From CAYGZL01 sp964354345 (GTDB lineage: Bacteria > Chloroflexota > Anaerolineae > Anaerolineales > UBA4823): a stretch of DNA of 64,000 nucleotides. Numbering within the stretch: position 1 is the first letter of the stretch; the number at the start of each line of letters is the position of its first letter. The stretch spans positions 19,996 through 83,995 of the forward strand of contig CAYGZL010000018.1 in the NCBI GenBank assembly GCA_964354345.1, written 5' to 3'. The position numbers and the translations under genes were made by a program. The notes under the pieces are model-generated. The model was not told the DNA's origin, did not search any database, and worked only from the letters and a program-made list of their open reading frames with translations. This document shows positions 1 through 8,741 of this stretch, piece after piece.

Positions 1-837
1 CCAATCGGACCAATCGGGAGAACGGCGAGGCGTTAACCCAAAACGGTGCAAAATATACTCCGCTAACTGCCATTTTTCTAACATTAAGGGTACTTCATAC
101 AGCTCCTGGGCGGTAACCATAGGAATGACGGCCTGCCGGTCCACATCGCAGAATAAAGCGATCTTTTCACGCAGGTTGTCTTCTACCGGATAATCGGAGC
201 GCGCAACAATAACGTCCGGTAAAATACCGATCGAACGCAACTCCCTTACAGAGTGTTGCGTTGGCTTGGTTTTTAATTCACCGGTCGCGCCGATATAGGG
301 CAACCAGGTAACATGGATATACAGGGTGTTTTCACGCCCGACATCTGTCCGCATCTGACGGATCGCTTCCAGGAAAGGCAACGATTCAATATCACCCACC
401 GTGCCCCCGATTTCTACTAACACAATCTCAGCCCCGGTGGTCTTCGTCACCAGGCCAATCCGGCGTTTGATCTCGTTCGTAATATGGGGGATGACCTGGA
501 TCGTCCCACCCAGGAAATCGCCATGCCGTTCTTTGCCGATAATCTCGGCGTATACCTGGCCCGTGGTGACATTACAAACCTGGTTTAAGCTGACATCGAT
601 AAACCGTTCATAGTGTCCCAAATCCAGATCGGTCTCAGCGCCGTCATCTAATACGTAAACCTCACCATGTTGATAAGGGCTCATCGTACCAGGATCAACA
701 TTAATGTATGGATCTAGTTTTTGTACTGCCACAGCAAATCCGCGCTCCTTGAGCAAACGTCCAATTGCCGCAGCGGTTACTCCCTTTCCGACCGAACTGA
801 CCACTCCACCGGTAAAAAAGATGTACTTCGTTGTCAT
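1..837 (-). CDS. pyrG: CTP synthase, N-terminal part (cut by window edge)
   Basis: Makes CTP from UTP, ATP and glutamine in the cytoplasm, the last step of pyrimidine nucleotide synthesis. The visible 279 residues are the amidoligase (synthetase) domain. They begin MTTKYIFFTGGVVSSVGKG, which holds the nucleotide-binding loop, followed by KLDPYINVDPGTMSP, HGEVYVLDDGAETDLDLGHYERF and GGTVGDIESLPFLEAIRQ, all hallmarks of PyrG. The glutaminase domain lies beyond the left edge. The start at 837 is supported by a GGAGG ribosome binding site six bases upstream. The gene is divergent from pth. Identity is very secure; only completeness is unknown. Confidence 0.97.
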   Translation of the reverse strand, partial: MTTKYIFFTGGVVSSVGKGVTAAAIGRLLKERGFAVAVQKLDPYINVDPGTMSPYQHGEVYVLDDGAETDLDLGHYERFIDVSLNQVCNVTTGQVYAEIIGKERHGDFLGGTIQVIPHITNEIKRRIGLVTKTTGAEIVLVEIGGTVGDIESLPFLEAIRQMRTDVGRENTLYIHVTWLPYIGATGELKTKPTQHSVRELRSIGILPDVIVARSDYPVEDNLREKIALFCDVDRQAVIPMVTAQELYEVPLMLEKWQLAEYILHRFGLTPRRSPDWSDW

Positions 838-841
838 ATGA

Positions 842-847
842 GCCTCC
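842..847 (-). promoter_or_regulatory. ribosome binding site of pyrG
   Basis: On the minus strand the sequence reads GGAGGC a few bases before the ATG at 837, a strong Shine-Dalgarno match that fixes the pyrG start. Confidence 0.7.
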
Positions 848-870
848 GCAACTAATTTTATCTCAAAATG

Positions 871-899
871 TTGACCCGTGCGTTACGCCGTGTTAAACT
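871..899 (+). promoter_or_regulatory. sigma-70 type promoter for pth-mfd
   Basis: TTGACC at 871-876 and TAAACT at 894-899 are separated by exactly 17 bases, a good match to the housekeeping consensus. It lies in the divergent gap between pyrG and pth and points to pth. Predicted by eye only. Confidence 0.6.
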
Positions 900-950
900 A
901 CAAGTTCGCCTTAGGCATCAAATTTCCTCGGCGGTGGGAGTATTTCTGGA

Positions 951-1556
951 ATGGAGAACCAGTCGGAACTACCGTTCCGCAACCCTTACTTTCTAATCAT
1001 CGGCCTCGGCAACCCGGGTCGTCAGTATCGTCAGAACCGGCACAATGTAGGTTTCATGACGATAGACCGTTTGGCACAGCGTTTGGGCGTTACTTTTACG
1101 CGCCTGGAAAGCAAGGCTCTGGTGACAAAATCCGATTACCATAATCACTCTCTGGTATTAGCCAAGCCACAAACTTATATGAACGCTGCCGGGCAGGCAG
1201 TTGGTTCGCTGGTCCGGTTTTATAAGGTTCCCTTAGAACAACTCATGATCGTTTATGATGATGTTGATTTACCCTTCGGCGTTCTACGGTTGCGACCGGA
1301 TGGCGGTTCTGCAGGACAGAAAGGCATGGTATCAATCATTGAACAACTGGGAACGCAAATCTTCCCTCGGCTCAGGATCGGGATTGGTCGCCCGCCTGGG
1401 CGGATGGAGGCAGCCGCTTATGTACTCCAAAATTTCTCGTCCCAAGATAATGAGCTGTTATACCAAATCCTGGATCAGGCCGTTGAGGCAATATTACTGT
1501 TCATCACCGATGGCCTGGCTGCGACGATGAACCAATACAATCGTGTAGCAGAATGA
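951..1556 (+). CDS. pth: peptidyl-tRNA hydrolase
   Basis: Releases peptides from prematurely dropped peptidyl-tRNA so the tRNA can be reused. The 201 residues contain IIGLGNPG (residues 16-23), the catalytic His of RHNVGF (H31), TYMNAAG and the acidic VYDDVDLP segment, the order expected for Pth. The usual GGxxGHNG loop reads GGSAGQKGM here, so the His-Asn pair is replaced by Gln-Lys. The start follows GGGAG at 936-940. About ten residues precede the conserved core, and their codons overlap a short palindrome (964-979). mfd follows 49 bases later and is probably co-transcribed. Confidence 0.95.
   Translation: MENQSELPFRNPYFLIIGLGNPGRQYRQNRHNVGFMTIDRLAQRLGVTFTRLESKALVTKSDYHNHSLVLAKPQTYMNAAGQAVGSLVRFYKVPLEQLMIVYDDVDLPFGVLRLRPDGGSAGQKGMVSIIEQLGTQIFPRLRIGIGRPPGRMEAAAYVLQNFSSQDNELLYQILDQAVEAILLFITDGLAATMNQYNRVAE
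964..979. repeat. short palindrome CGGAAC-TACC-GTTCCG inside pth
   Basis: Six-base perfect arms around a 4-base centre, coding for the non-conserved N-terminal extension of Pth. It is one of a set of GGAAC-N4-GTTCC elements at 2306, 8768 (variant), 10636, 10993 (weak), 12151, 14501, 18344 and 21376. Confidence 0.6.
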
Positions 1557-1605
1557 GATTACCCCTTTTCATGTCATCCTGAACGAAGTAAAAGTTCGCA
1601 AAGCC

Positions 1606-4600
1606 ATGGGACTCGACTCACTCATCACTCAGATATCTGAATCCATTGAAGAGCTGACCCGTTCTATAGAAACCAGGCAGCCTATACCCTCTTTAGGCTT
1701 ACGCCGTTCAGCCAGAGTACCGGTTGTTGCGGCTCTACTCATGAATTTGCCACGCCTGGTTGTGTACATCACCGACCGGGCTGACCATGCCTTGACTTTT
1801 GCTGAGGAATTAGAACTTTGGGCTCCGAAACTAAACCGCCTGGTTTATCCGGAGCCAACCCCTCTCTTTTATGAAAACGCCGCCTGGGGAGACGCCACCC
1901 GCCGTGACCGCCTGCTGACGTTGACCACTCTGGCTACCTGCCACATCCCTGGCGCCACCCCACCCCCAACCCCATTCTTAATCATCGCTCCAACCCGGGC
2001 TTTGATGACGCGCACCGTACCTCGCCGCGACTTCCTGAATGCCACGCGCACCCTGCGGCTCGGACAGTCAATCCAGCTAGATGACCTGGCGCACAACTGG
2101 GTTAGTTTAGGTTACGAGCCGGTTAATACCGTAATTGCCCCGGGACAATTCGCCCGGCGGGGCGGGATTTTAGATCTCTGGCCGCCTGCAGAAGCGATCC
2201 CGGTGCGCTTGGAGTTGTTTGGCGATGAAATTGAAACCCTTCGTCATTTCGACCCCACCACCCAACGTACTTACAAATTGACCTCTGGTGTAGATACGGA
2301 AACTACGGAACAAACGTTCCGCAATGAACCCCAACGAGTCCTGGTTACACCAGCCAAAGAGTTTCTTAGCAGCCAGCTTAGCGATACTGAATATTTTACA
2401 GAATTTGATATACCAAGGCTTCACCCAACACCAGCGGGCCTGTTAGATTACCTGCCCCGGTCAGCCTGGGTAATAATTGATGATGCCCTGACCTTCGAGG
2501 AAACAGTAGGCGAGATCGAGGAGCAGGCTGTCAAGATGCGCCAGGATGCCATTCAGGATGGCACCCTGCCCGCCGATTTCCCAATCCCTTACCTGACCTG
2601 GCCGGAAATCCAGGATACACTCACCCGTTACCCATTAATCGAATTAGGCTCCAGCATCGCCGATACGGAAGCGCCATCCGAAGATCAGAATATCTCGACT
2701 CCTCACCATCTGGCTGAGCAATTTAGCGCTGGACCACGCTTTGCAGGTCGCCTGAAACCAGTGATGGACCATCTGATCGAGCGGTACCGGTCTGGAGAAA
2801 CGCTCGTAATCGTCTCGCGCCAGTCTGCCCGGTTGAATGAACTCTGGCGCGAAGAGTCCGTCCCGACAGTACCCACTGCGTCCGAACCCATTTTCATAGA
2901 AGGCAGCCTCACCGAAGGCTGGATTTTTACACCAACGACCGGACATCCTCTGAACTTGCTAACCGATGGCGAAATCTTCGGCTGGCAACGTCCGAAACCC
3001 CGTCAACGGCGCAGCGAACGATACCGCATCGCTCCGGAAGCCCCCGAAGCCGGTTACGCCGATTTACAAATGGGAGATTGGATCGTCCATATGGATCATG
3101 GGATCGGTCGTTTTATCGGTCTGGTGCGGCGTGCGGTGGAGGGCATAGAGCGTGAGTACCTGTGCCTGGAATACGCCGACGAAGCCCAATTATTTGTACC
3201 AGTCCACCAGGTAGATCGTCTATCGCGTTATGTCGGTTCCGATAACCGATCACCTACTCCGAGCCGGCTGGGCAGTACGGAATGGCGCAGTGTAAAGAGT
3301 CACGTTAAAGAAGCTGTTCGTGAAATCGCTGAAGATTTGTTGGCTTTGTATGCTCAACGCAGCGTGATCGAAGGATACGCCTTTGGTGCTGATAGCCCCT
3401 GGCAACAAGAGCTGGAGGCCAGTTTTCCGTATATCGAGACAGAAGATCAGATGCGTGTCCTGGCTGAAGTCAAACGCGACATGCAGAATAATCGCCCAAT
3501 GGATCGCCTGATCTGTGGGGATGTTGGCTATGGGAAGACCGAAGTTGCACTGAGAGCGGCTTTTAAGGCAGTCAACGATAGCCGGCAGGTGGCGATCTTA
3601 GTGCCAACGACTGTCCTGGCGCAGCAGCACTACAACACATTTCAACAGCGGTTGGCAGCATACCCAGTCAGTGTGGAAATGCTTTCCCGATTCCGCACAC
3701 CGCATCAGCAGCGAGATATCCTGGAGCGACTGAGTAAAGGCCAGATCGATATCGTGATTGGCACCCATCGTTTGCTCTCGACCGATGTGGTTTTTAAAGA
3801 TTTAGGCCTGGTCATCATTGATGAAGAGCAACGCTTCGGAGTGACTCATAAAGAAACCCTAAAGAAGATGCGCACCGAAGTTGATGTGCTGACCCTGACG
3901 GCGACTCCCATCCCACGCACCCTGTATATGGCGTTAAGTGGTGTGCGTGACATTTCGACCATCAACACACCACCCGAAGAACGCCTACCCATCGTAACCC
4001 ATGTTGGCCCATATTCTCCAAAGCTGGTGCGACAGGCGATCTTGCGCGAGCTAGAGCGTGGGGGGCAGATATTCTTTGTTCACAACCGGGTGCAAACAAT
4101 TGAAGCCATGCGTAAACATTTGGAGAACCTGGCGCCAGAAGCGCGGGTGACCATTGCCCACGGTCAGATGCCGGAGACAGAATTGGCTGAACGGATGGAA
4201 ATGTTCAACAATGGCGCCGTAGATGTATTACTGAGCACATCAATCATCGAATCTGGCCTGGATATCCCCAACGCCAATACCCTGATCGTTGATCGCGCAG
4301 ACACATTCGGCCTGGCGCAGCTTTACCAGCTCCGCGGGCGAGTTGGGCGAGGAGCGCAACGGGCATATGCTTATTTCTTCCGTCACAACAAGAAGCTGCC
4401 AAGTTTGGAAGGGCGCCAGCGCCTGGAAACAATCGCCGAAAACACGCAACTAGGGTCTGGATTCTCAATCGCCATGCGCGACCTGGAAATCCGTGGCACT
4501 GGAGACATCCTGGGCACGCGCCAGCACGGTCACATTGCCGCAGTCGGTTTCCACCTCTATACCCGTCTGCTGTCTGAAGCCGTAAAACGCCTGCGTTCCG

Positions 4601-5106
4601 AAAAAGGATTGACCTCAATTGATCTGGGTTCAAGGTTGGACCTACCCTTCCGCACTGTGCAACTATCTTCGGTCAGTGTTGAATTGCCCCTCCCGGTGAG
4701 TATCCCCACAGAATATGTAGCGGACAAAACCATACGCTTGGGTTTATACCGCCGAATCGCCGATTTGCGCGCATCAGACGAAATAGACGCCTTGAATGAA
4801 GAATTGCAGGATCGCTTCGGTCCCCTTCCTACACCAACTCATAACCTGTTTTACCAACTTAAGGTTCGCCTGCTGGCTGAACAGGCTGGACTGGCCACTA
4901 TCTCCGCTGAAGGCGGTCAGCTTGTGATGCGGTACCCAGACAACATCCTGCCCGAGGTCCTACCCGATCTTGGACCAGCAGTGAGGATTGGGAAAACCGC
5001 ATTATGGATGTCGTACAAAGCCCTCCCAGATTGGCAAACTCTCCTGGTAGGGATCCTTAACAGTCTAAAAACCAATCATAAAGAAGAAACTAAACCAGAC
5101 AATTAA
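1606..5106 (+). CDS. mfd: transcription-repair coupling factor Mfd
   Basis: Large ATP-driven translocase that removes RNA polymerase stalled at DNA lesions and recruits UvrA for nucleotide excision repair. The 1166 residues match the usual Mfd length. The order seen is a UvrB-like N-terminal part, a CarD-like polymerase-interacting domain (about 485-560, with WIVHMDHGIGRFIG), and a superfamily 2 helicase core with Walker A GDVGYGKT (638-645), DEEQ (739-742) and the RecG-like QLRGRVGRG motif near 910. The C-terminal TRCF domain follows. A palindrome at 2306-2321 falls in a variable part of the UvrB-like region. The start at 1606 is the first ATG; the Shine-Dalgarno is poor. Confidence 0.97.
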   Translation: MGLDSLITQISESIEELTRSIETRQPIPSLGLRRSARVPVVAALLMNLPRLVVYITDRADHALTFAEELELWAPKLNRLVYPEPTPLFYENAAWGDATRRDRLLTLTTLATCHIPGATPPPTPFLIIAPTRALMTRTVPRRDFLNATRTLRLGQSIQLDDLAHNWVSLGYEPVNTVIAPGQFARRGGILDLWPPAEAIPVRLELFGDEIETLRHFDPTTQRTYKLTSGVDTETTEQTFRNEPQRVLVTPAKEFLSSQLSDTEYFTEFDIPRLHPTPAGLLDYLPRSAWVIIDDALTFEETVGEIEEQAVKMRQDAIQDGTLPADFPIPYLTWPEIQDTLTRYPLIELGSSIADTEAPSEDQNISTPHHLAEQFSAGPRFAGRLKPVMDHLIERYRSGETLVIVSRQSARLNELWREESVPTVPTASEPIFIEGSLTEGWIFTPTTGHPLNLLTDGEIFGWQRPKPRQRRSERYRIAPEAPEAGYADLQMGDWIVHMDHGIGRFIGLVRRAVEGIEREYLCLEYADEAQLFVPVHQVDRLSRYVGSDNRSPTPSRLGSTEWRSVKSHVKEAVREIAEDLLALYAQRSVIEGYAFGADSPWQQELEASFPYIETEDQMRVLAEVKRDMQNNRPMDRLICGDVGYGKTEVALRAAFKAVNDSRQVAILVPTTVLAQQHYNTFQQRLAAYPVSVEMLSRFRTPHQQRDILERLSKGQIDIVIGTHRLLSTDVVFKDLGLVIIDEEQRFGVTHKETLKKMRTEVDVLTLTATPIPRTLYMALSGVRDISTINTPPEERLPIVTHVGPYSPKLVRQAILRELERGGQIFFVHNRVQTIEAMRKHLENLAPEARVTIAHGQMPETELAERMEMFNNGAVDVLLSTSIIESGLDIPNANTLIVDRADTFGLAQLYQLRGRVGRGAQRAYAYFFRHNKKLPSLEGRQRLETIAENTQLGSGFSIAMRDLEIRGTGDILGTRQHGHIAAVGFHLYTRLLSEAVKRLRSEKGLTSIDLGSRLDLPFRTVQLSSVSVELPLPVSIPTEYVADKTIRLGLYRRIADLRASDEIDALNEELQDRFGPLPTPTHNLFYQLKVRLLAEQAGLATISAEGGQLVMRYPDNILPEVLPDLGPAVRIGKTALWMSYKALPDWQTLLVGILNSLKTNHKEETKPDN
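2306..2321. repeat. short palindrome CGGAAC-AAAC-GTTCCG inside mfd
   Basis: Six-base perfect arms with a 4-base centre. Like the pth copy it is read as x-x-F-R-N and is followed by CAA(C/T), so the two copies are related beyond the palindrome. Confidence 0.6.
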
Positions 5107-5120
5107 CTTTCAAAATTCGT

Positions 5121-5744
5121 ATGGTGATATTTCCACCCGGTATTCCCCTTTCCAAACGTGTTCTGGATTTATTCTTGAGCAGTATTGGCTTGCTGCTGCT
5201 CTGTCCAATATTGCTGCTGATCGCCCTCTTGACCTGGATCTTTCATGGTCGCCCGATCCTCTTCCGCCAACTCAGGCCCGGTTACCGAACCAAACCATTT
5301 GGCGTTTTAAAATTCCGCACAATGACGAATACTCACGATGCTCAGGGAAAGCTGTTGCCCGATGAAAAACGCCTGACTCGGCTGGGACGGTTCTTGCGGA
5401 CCACCAGCCTGGATGAATTGCCCGAATTGATTAATGTGCTGCGCGGAGAGATGAGTCTGGTTGGACCACGCCCGCTCTTGATGCACTATCTTGATCGTTA
5501 CAGCCCCGAGCAGGCGCGCCGACATACCGTCTTGCCTGGCATCACCGGTTGGGCCCAAATTAATGGTCGCAACGCAATCACCTGGGAGGATAAATTTCAA
5601 TTAGATGTCTGGTACGTTGATCACTGGTCCCTGCGCCTGGATTTGAAAATCCTGTTCTTGACTGTGTGGAAAGTAATCAAACGCGAAGGAATCAGCCAAC
5701 CCGGTCAGGTAACGATGGAAGAATTTATGGGCAACGAGAAATAA
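5121..5744 (+). CDS. monotopic phosphoglycosyl transferase (bacterial sugar transferase)
   Basis: Transfers a sugar phosphate from a nucleotide sugar to polyprenyl phosphate, the first membrane step of glycan synthesis. The 207 residues are the core of the PglC/WcaJ family: an N-terminal hydrophobic re-entrant segment (about 14-40), LKFRTM, the catalytic Asp-Glu pair in TSLDELPEL (D98, E99), NVLRGEMSLVGPRPLL and PGITGWAQINGRN. It lacks the extra membrane domains of WcaJ, so it is a PglC-sized enzyme. Its sugar is unknown. It lies 14 bases after mfd, and its end overlaps the decayed aminotransferase on the other strand. It could feed the same glycan as the amino-sugar locus at 32-37 kb, which is only a guess. 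Confidence 0.88.
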   Translation: MVIFPPGIPLSKRVLDLFLSSIGLLLLCPILLLIALLTWIFHGRPILFRQLRPGYRTKPFGVLKFRTMTNTHDAQGKLLPDEKRLTRLGRFLRTTSLDELPELINVLRGEMSLVGPRPLLMHYLDRYSPEQARRHTVLPGITGWAQINGRNAITWEDKFQLDVWYVDHWSLRLDLKILFLTVWKVIKREGISQPGQVTMEEFMGNEK

Positions 5745-6446
5745 CGCTCGTACTTTGGTTCCCAACCAACCGATTTGTATTCCCCAGTAGCCCGATCTTG
5801 CTGATACTTTCCCCGATACTCACCACGTAGAACTTGTTGAAGCGCTTCCGAAAGCCAATCTACTTCATTCATTTCATTATATAAACCAATAGATACGCAA
5901 ATCACACCTGGCATCTCCGACCGATCGCCGATCAATATAGGCTGCCGGACAGTCTGGGCTTGTTCCGGCGAAAGGCATAACAAATGCAGGATATTAGGAT
6001 GGGCGCAAAAACAGCCATTGCGTACGCCAATACCAAACTTCTAGCCCAGGATAGAAACCGTTTTGAAATGTAAAATCTCTTGCAGGGCCAGAGGGATCAT
6101 CTTATTTAAAAGTATCTTTCCTCCCAACCAACACGCCTGTGCCAAACGGCACATACACCATATGCGCAGATATCGCCACATAATCCAGACAGGCCGGGAC
6201 AGACAGCCCCAACATTGCAATCTGGCGGTGAGGCGCTAATTGAGCACAATCCACCAGAATTTGAGCGCCAACCGCATGCGCCTTTTCAGCCAGGCGGTGG
6301 ATAGGATTGAGATAACTGGAGTCAGTGCGATATGGCTTTTGTGAGCCATCCAACAACGGAACCTGGTTTTCTGGCCCGATAAACAATGGGCGATAGGAAG
6401 TATGAAAAGTCATAATGTTGCCTGAAATGGAATTTAGGATGACCAA
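5705..6446 (-). pseudogene. decayed class V aminotransferase (cysteine desulfurase-like)
   Basis: Remnant of a PLP enzyme of the selenocysteine lyase type. The upstream piece (6102-6446) keeps NPIHRLAEKAHAVGAQIL, VDCAQLAPHR and PFGTGVLVGRKDTF. The downstream piece keeps GIGVRNGCFCAHP (about 6000-6040) and a C-terminal stretch ending near GEYKSVGWEP. Lesions: a stop after DTFK, a frame change, loss of the central region normally lying between these blocks, an in-frame TAG just before KFGIGVRNG, and replacement of the PLP-binding Lys of the His-Lys pair by Met (codon at 6159-6161). The 5' end is not recognisable beyond about 6446. The 3' end overlaps the sugar transferase by 40 bases. Confidence 0.85.
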
Positions 6447-6507
6447 AAATTAGCGGCGCGCGGTCAAAAAAGCTGTTAATAAGCGGATATTGTAAGACAA
6501 TAACCTC

Positions 6508-6536
6508 TTGCTTTAAGGAATGACCTCTTGTATACT
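6508..6536 (+). promoter_or_regulatory. promoter of the dcw operon
   Basis: TTGCTT at 6508-6513, 17-base spacer, TATACT at 6531-6536. Transcription should start near 6543, just before the MraZ operator repeats, which therefore lie where a repressor would block initiation. Confidence 0.7.
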
Positions 6537-6547
6537 AAACTCACCCG

Positions 6548-6572
6548 TGGGAGAAAGTGGGTAATTGTGGAG
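6548..6572 (+). promoter_or_regulatory. MraZ operator (TGGGN direct repeats)
   Basis: TGGGA (6548), TGGGT (6558) and TGGAG (6568) repeat with exactly 10-base periodicity, each separated by five bases. This is the arrangement bound by MraZ upstream of mraZ in other bacteria. The third copy is degenerate. The site lies directly downstream of the -10 box, consistent with autorepression of the whole division cluster. Confidence 0.8.
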
Positions 6573-6589
6573 CGCCGGCCCAACCGGCG
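6573..6589 (+). other. hairpin in the mraZ leader
   Basis: CGCCGG, loop CCCAA, CCGGCG: a perfect 6-bp stem between the MraZ operator and the mraZ start. Role unknown. Confidence 0.45.
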
Positions 6590-6618
6590 TTCCGGTGTTA
6601 AAAGGGTTTGCTGAACAA

Positions 6619-7059
6619 ATGTTCGTAGGTCAAGACCACCACTACCTCGATGAGAAAGGGCGCCTTACCATCCCAGCCCATCTACGCGACGTGCTCAATG
6701 TCGAAGGCGCTTATCTGATGCAAGGATTTGAACAAAACCTGATGGTGCTTACTTCTCCGTCCTTTGAAATCATCTCCCAACGCATCAATAAGATGAGCCT
6801 GACCGATCCTATGGCTCGTCTGCTCAGGCGACTGATCTTTTCATCAGCTGAAAAGATGCTGCTTGACAAAGCAGGGCGTATCTTAATCCCTGAATACTTA
6901 CGAAAAGCGGCCGACCTGGTAAATGGTGTCTATATCGTAGGCGTTGGCGCATATCTCGAAATTTGGTCAGAGGAACTCTGGAGCGGCCAGACTACCCAAT
7001 TACAAGACGCTCAGGCAAATGGTCACCGCTTTGCCGCCATGGATATCTCTTCTATCTAA
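6619..7059 (+). CDS. mraZ: division/cell wall cluster regulator MraZ
   Basis: DNA-binding protein of the AbrB-like fold that represses the dcw operon. The 146 residues show the two DxxGR half-motifs of the family: YLDEKGRLTIP (D11-R15) and LLDKAGRILIP (D83 onward). I start at the ATG giving MFVGQDHHYLD, which matches the family N-terminus. A longer in-frame reading from TTG at 6565 would run through the operator and is unlikely. First gene of the operon; the operator at 6548-6572 is its expected binding site. Confidence 0.95.
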   Translation: MFVGQDHHYLDEKGRLTIPAHLRDVLNVEGAYLMQGFEQNLMVLTSPSFEIISQRINKMSLTDPMARLLRRLIFSSAEKMLLDKAGRILIPEYLRKAADLVNGVYIVGVGAYLEIWSEELWSGQTTQLQDAQANGHRFAAMDISSI

Positions 7060-7114
7060 CCAGTCAGCTCATTTCGATAGTATTAATGTTCTTGATGCGC
7101 GATGTTCACATCCA

Positions 7115-8125
7115 ATGGCCAAGTTTAGCACGGAAGATAAGCTTCCGCACTATCCTGTTCTTTACCAAGAAATTATACACGCTTTACAGCCGCGTCAGGG
7201 TGGATTTTTTGTGGACGGAACTTTGGGAGCAGGTGGCCATGCCTGGGGCATTTTACAAGCAAGCTCACCCACTGGCCAACTGCTTGGATTGGATGTTGAT
7301 CCCCAAGCCCTGGAACTGGCGAAACAACGCCTGGCACCTTTCGCCACTCGCTGTGTCATCTTACAAGCCTCGTATATAACCCTCAGCGAACAACTTGCTC
7401 ATTTGGTTTGGTCGGCAGTGGATGGAATATTGCTTGACCTGGGTATATCGTCGATACAGGTAGACACCCCCCAACGAGGTTTTTCCTTCCTGGCAGAGGC
7501 TCCCCTGGATATGCGCTTCGATCCCCGCAACCCGGTAACCGCCGCAGACCTGGTAAACAACATGTCTGAAGGAGAACTGGCTGATATCTTCTTTCGTTAT
7601 GGAGAAGAGCGCCAGGCGCGCAGGATCGCCAGAGCAATCCTGGCTGCCCGACCAGTCCTTACCACCAGCCAATTGGCTCAAATCGTAAGTGGATCAGTTT
7701 CGGCACAGAAGAGCAGGACTGGATCTATTAATCCACGATCCAATGGTCGCCATCCTAAAGCTCGGGGAAAGATCCATCCGGCGACCCGTGTATTTCAAGC
7801 GCTGCGAATTGCCGTCAACCAGGAACTTCAAGCTTTGGAAGCGGTTCTGCCGCAGGCTATGGCAGCGCTAGCCCCAGGTGGACGGGTGGCGATAATTTCC
7901 TTCCATTCGCTGGAAGATCGGATTGTAAAGCAGTTTTTTCGCCGGGAGAGCCAGGACTGTCTGTGCCCTCCTCGTCAGCCGGCTTGCACTTGTGGTCACC
8001 GCGCTGCTTTGGTTGAAATAACTCGCAAACCTGTGCAACCTGGAGCTGAGGAAATCACTCAAAATCCCCGCTCACGCAGCGCCCGGCTTCGAGTAGCGGA
8101 GAAATTACCACCCCGTAATGGATAA
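7115..8125 (+). CDS. rsmH: 16S rRNA (cytosine-1402-N4)-methyltransferase
   Basis: Methylates N4 of C1402 in the decoding centre of 16S rRNA using SAM. The 336 residues contain HYPVLYQEII, the SAM-binding VDGTLGAGGHA (33-43), LLDLGISS, the RIARAIL helix and the C-terminal SFHSLEDRIVKQFF motif. Between the helix and KIHPATRVFQALRI is a slightly long basic Ser-rich linker. I choose ATG 7115 because the family core begins about ten residues later; the upstream in-frame reading overlaps mraZ. No strong Shine-Dalgarno is visible. Second gene of the dcw operon, the position usual for rsmH. Confidence 0.94.
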   Translation: MAKFSTEDKLPHYPVLYQEIIHALQPRQGGFFVDGTLGAGGHAWGILQASSPTGQLLGLDVDPQALELAKQRLAPFATRCVILQASYITLSEQLAHLVWSAVDGILLDLGISSIQVDTPQRGFSFLAEAPLDMRFDPRNPVTAADLVNNMSEGELADIFFRYGEERQARRIARAILAARPVLTTSQLAQIVSGSVSAQKSRTGSINPRSNGRHPKARGKIHPATRVFQALRIAVNQELQALEAVLPQAMAALAPGGRVAIISFHSLEDRIVKQFFRRESQDCLCPPRQPACTCGHRAALVEITRKPVQPGAEEITQNPRSRSARLRVAEKLPPRNG

Positions 8126-8261
8126 ATATATGGTCGCCCGAAGAAACAAGAGATCCATAAGTATTCCAGCAGGATGTTGGCATGTTAGTTGCAAGTCATT
8201 AGGTATCTGCACTGACTATATGAAAATTACGTAACGGACAGAGAAGAACCAGTAAGGAATC

Positions 8262-8741
8262 ATGAATCGCATTGGAAATTTAAGACAGGCCTATACCCAG
8301 ATGCCCTGGCGGAAGCAAGTACAAACGCTGGGATTATTCCTTTTGATCCTGGTCTTTGCGGCTTTGGTGGCCGGTATTTATTTAAGCATCGACGCCCGTT
8401 CCGCTGCGGCTGGTAACGACATTATTTCTATACAAAGCGATATTATGAATATTGATCGGGAAATTGCTGACATGCAGGCGAAGTTAGCCTCATTGACATC
8501 CACGACAGAAATGGCTAAACGCGCCCGCGATTTAGGTTTTGAACCAATGCAGATAGACCAAACCACCTATATCCTTGTACCCGGTTACATTGACCGTCAG
8601 ACAGCCAGCCTGGCTCCGTATAGACAGCCAGGAATTGAAGCCGCACCGGTCCTGCCGCCTGAATATACCGAATCTGTATTTACCTGGTTAGGAAAAAATG
8701 TTTTACCAACCATCTTACCTGGACTGGAGGTGTCAAAATGA
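8262..8741 (+). CDS. FtsL/FtsB-like septum initiation protein
   Basis: Small bitopic division protein expected to support the FtsW-FtsI synthase. The 159 residues have a short cytoplasmic N-terminus, one transmembrane helix (about 23-45), a predicted coiled coil (about 58-85) and the post-coil motif AKRARDLGFEPMQ..YILVPGY common in FtsL and FtsB/DivIC. A Pro-rich tail follows. Position between rsmH and the transpeptidase is that of ftsL. Sequence alone cannot separate FtsL from FtsB. Start supported by AAGGA five bases upstream. Its stop overlaps the next start (ATGA). Confidence 0.75.
   Translation: MNRIGNLRQAYTQMPWRKQVQTLGLFLLILVFAALVAGIYLSIDARSAAAGNDIISIQSDIMNIDREIADMQAKLASLTSTTEMAKRARDLGFEPMQIDQTTYILVPGYIDRQTASLAPYRQPGIEAAPVLPPEYTESVFTWLGKNVLPTILPGLEVSK

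Noticed and set aside
6565..6618. Upstream TTG start for mraZ
   Set aside because: It would lie in the MraZ operator and add residues not seen in the family.
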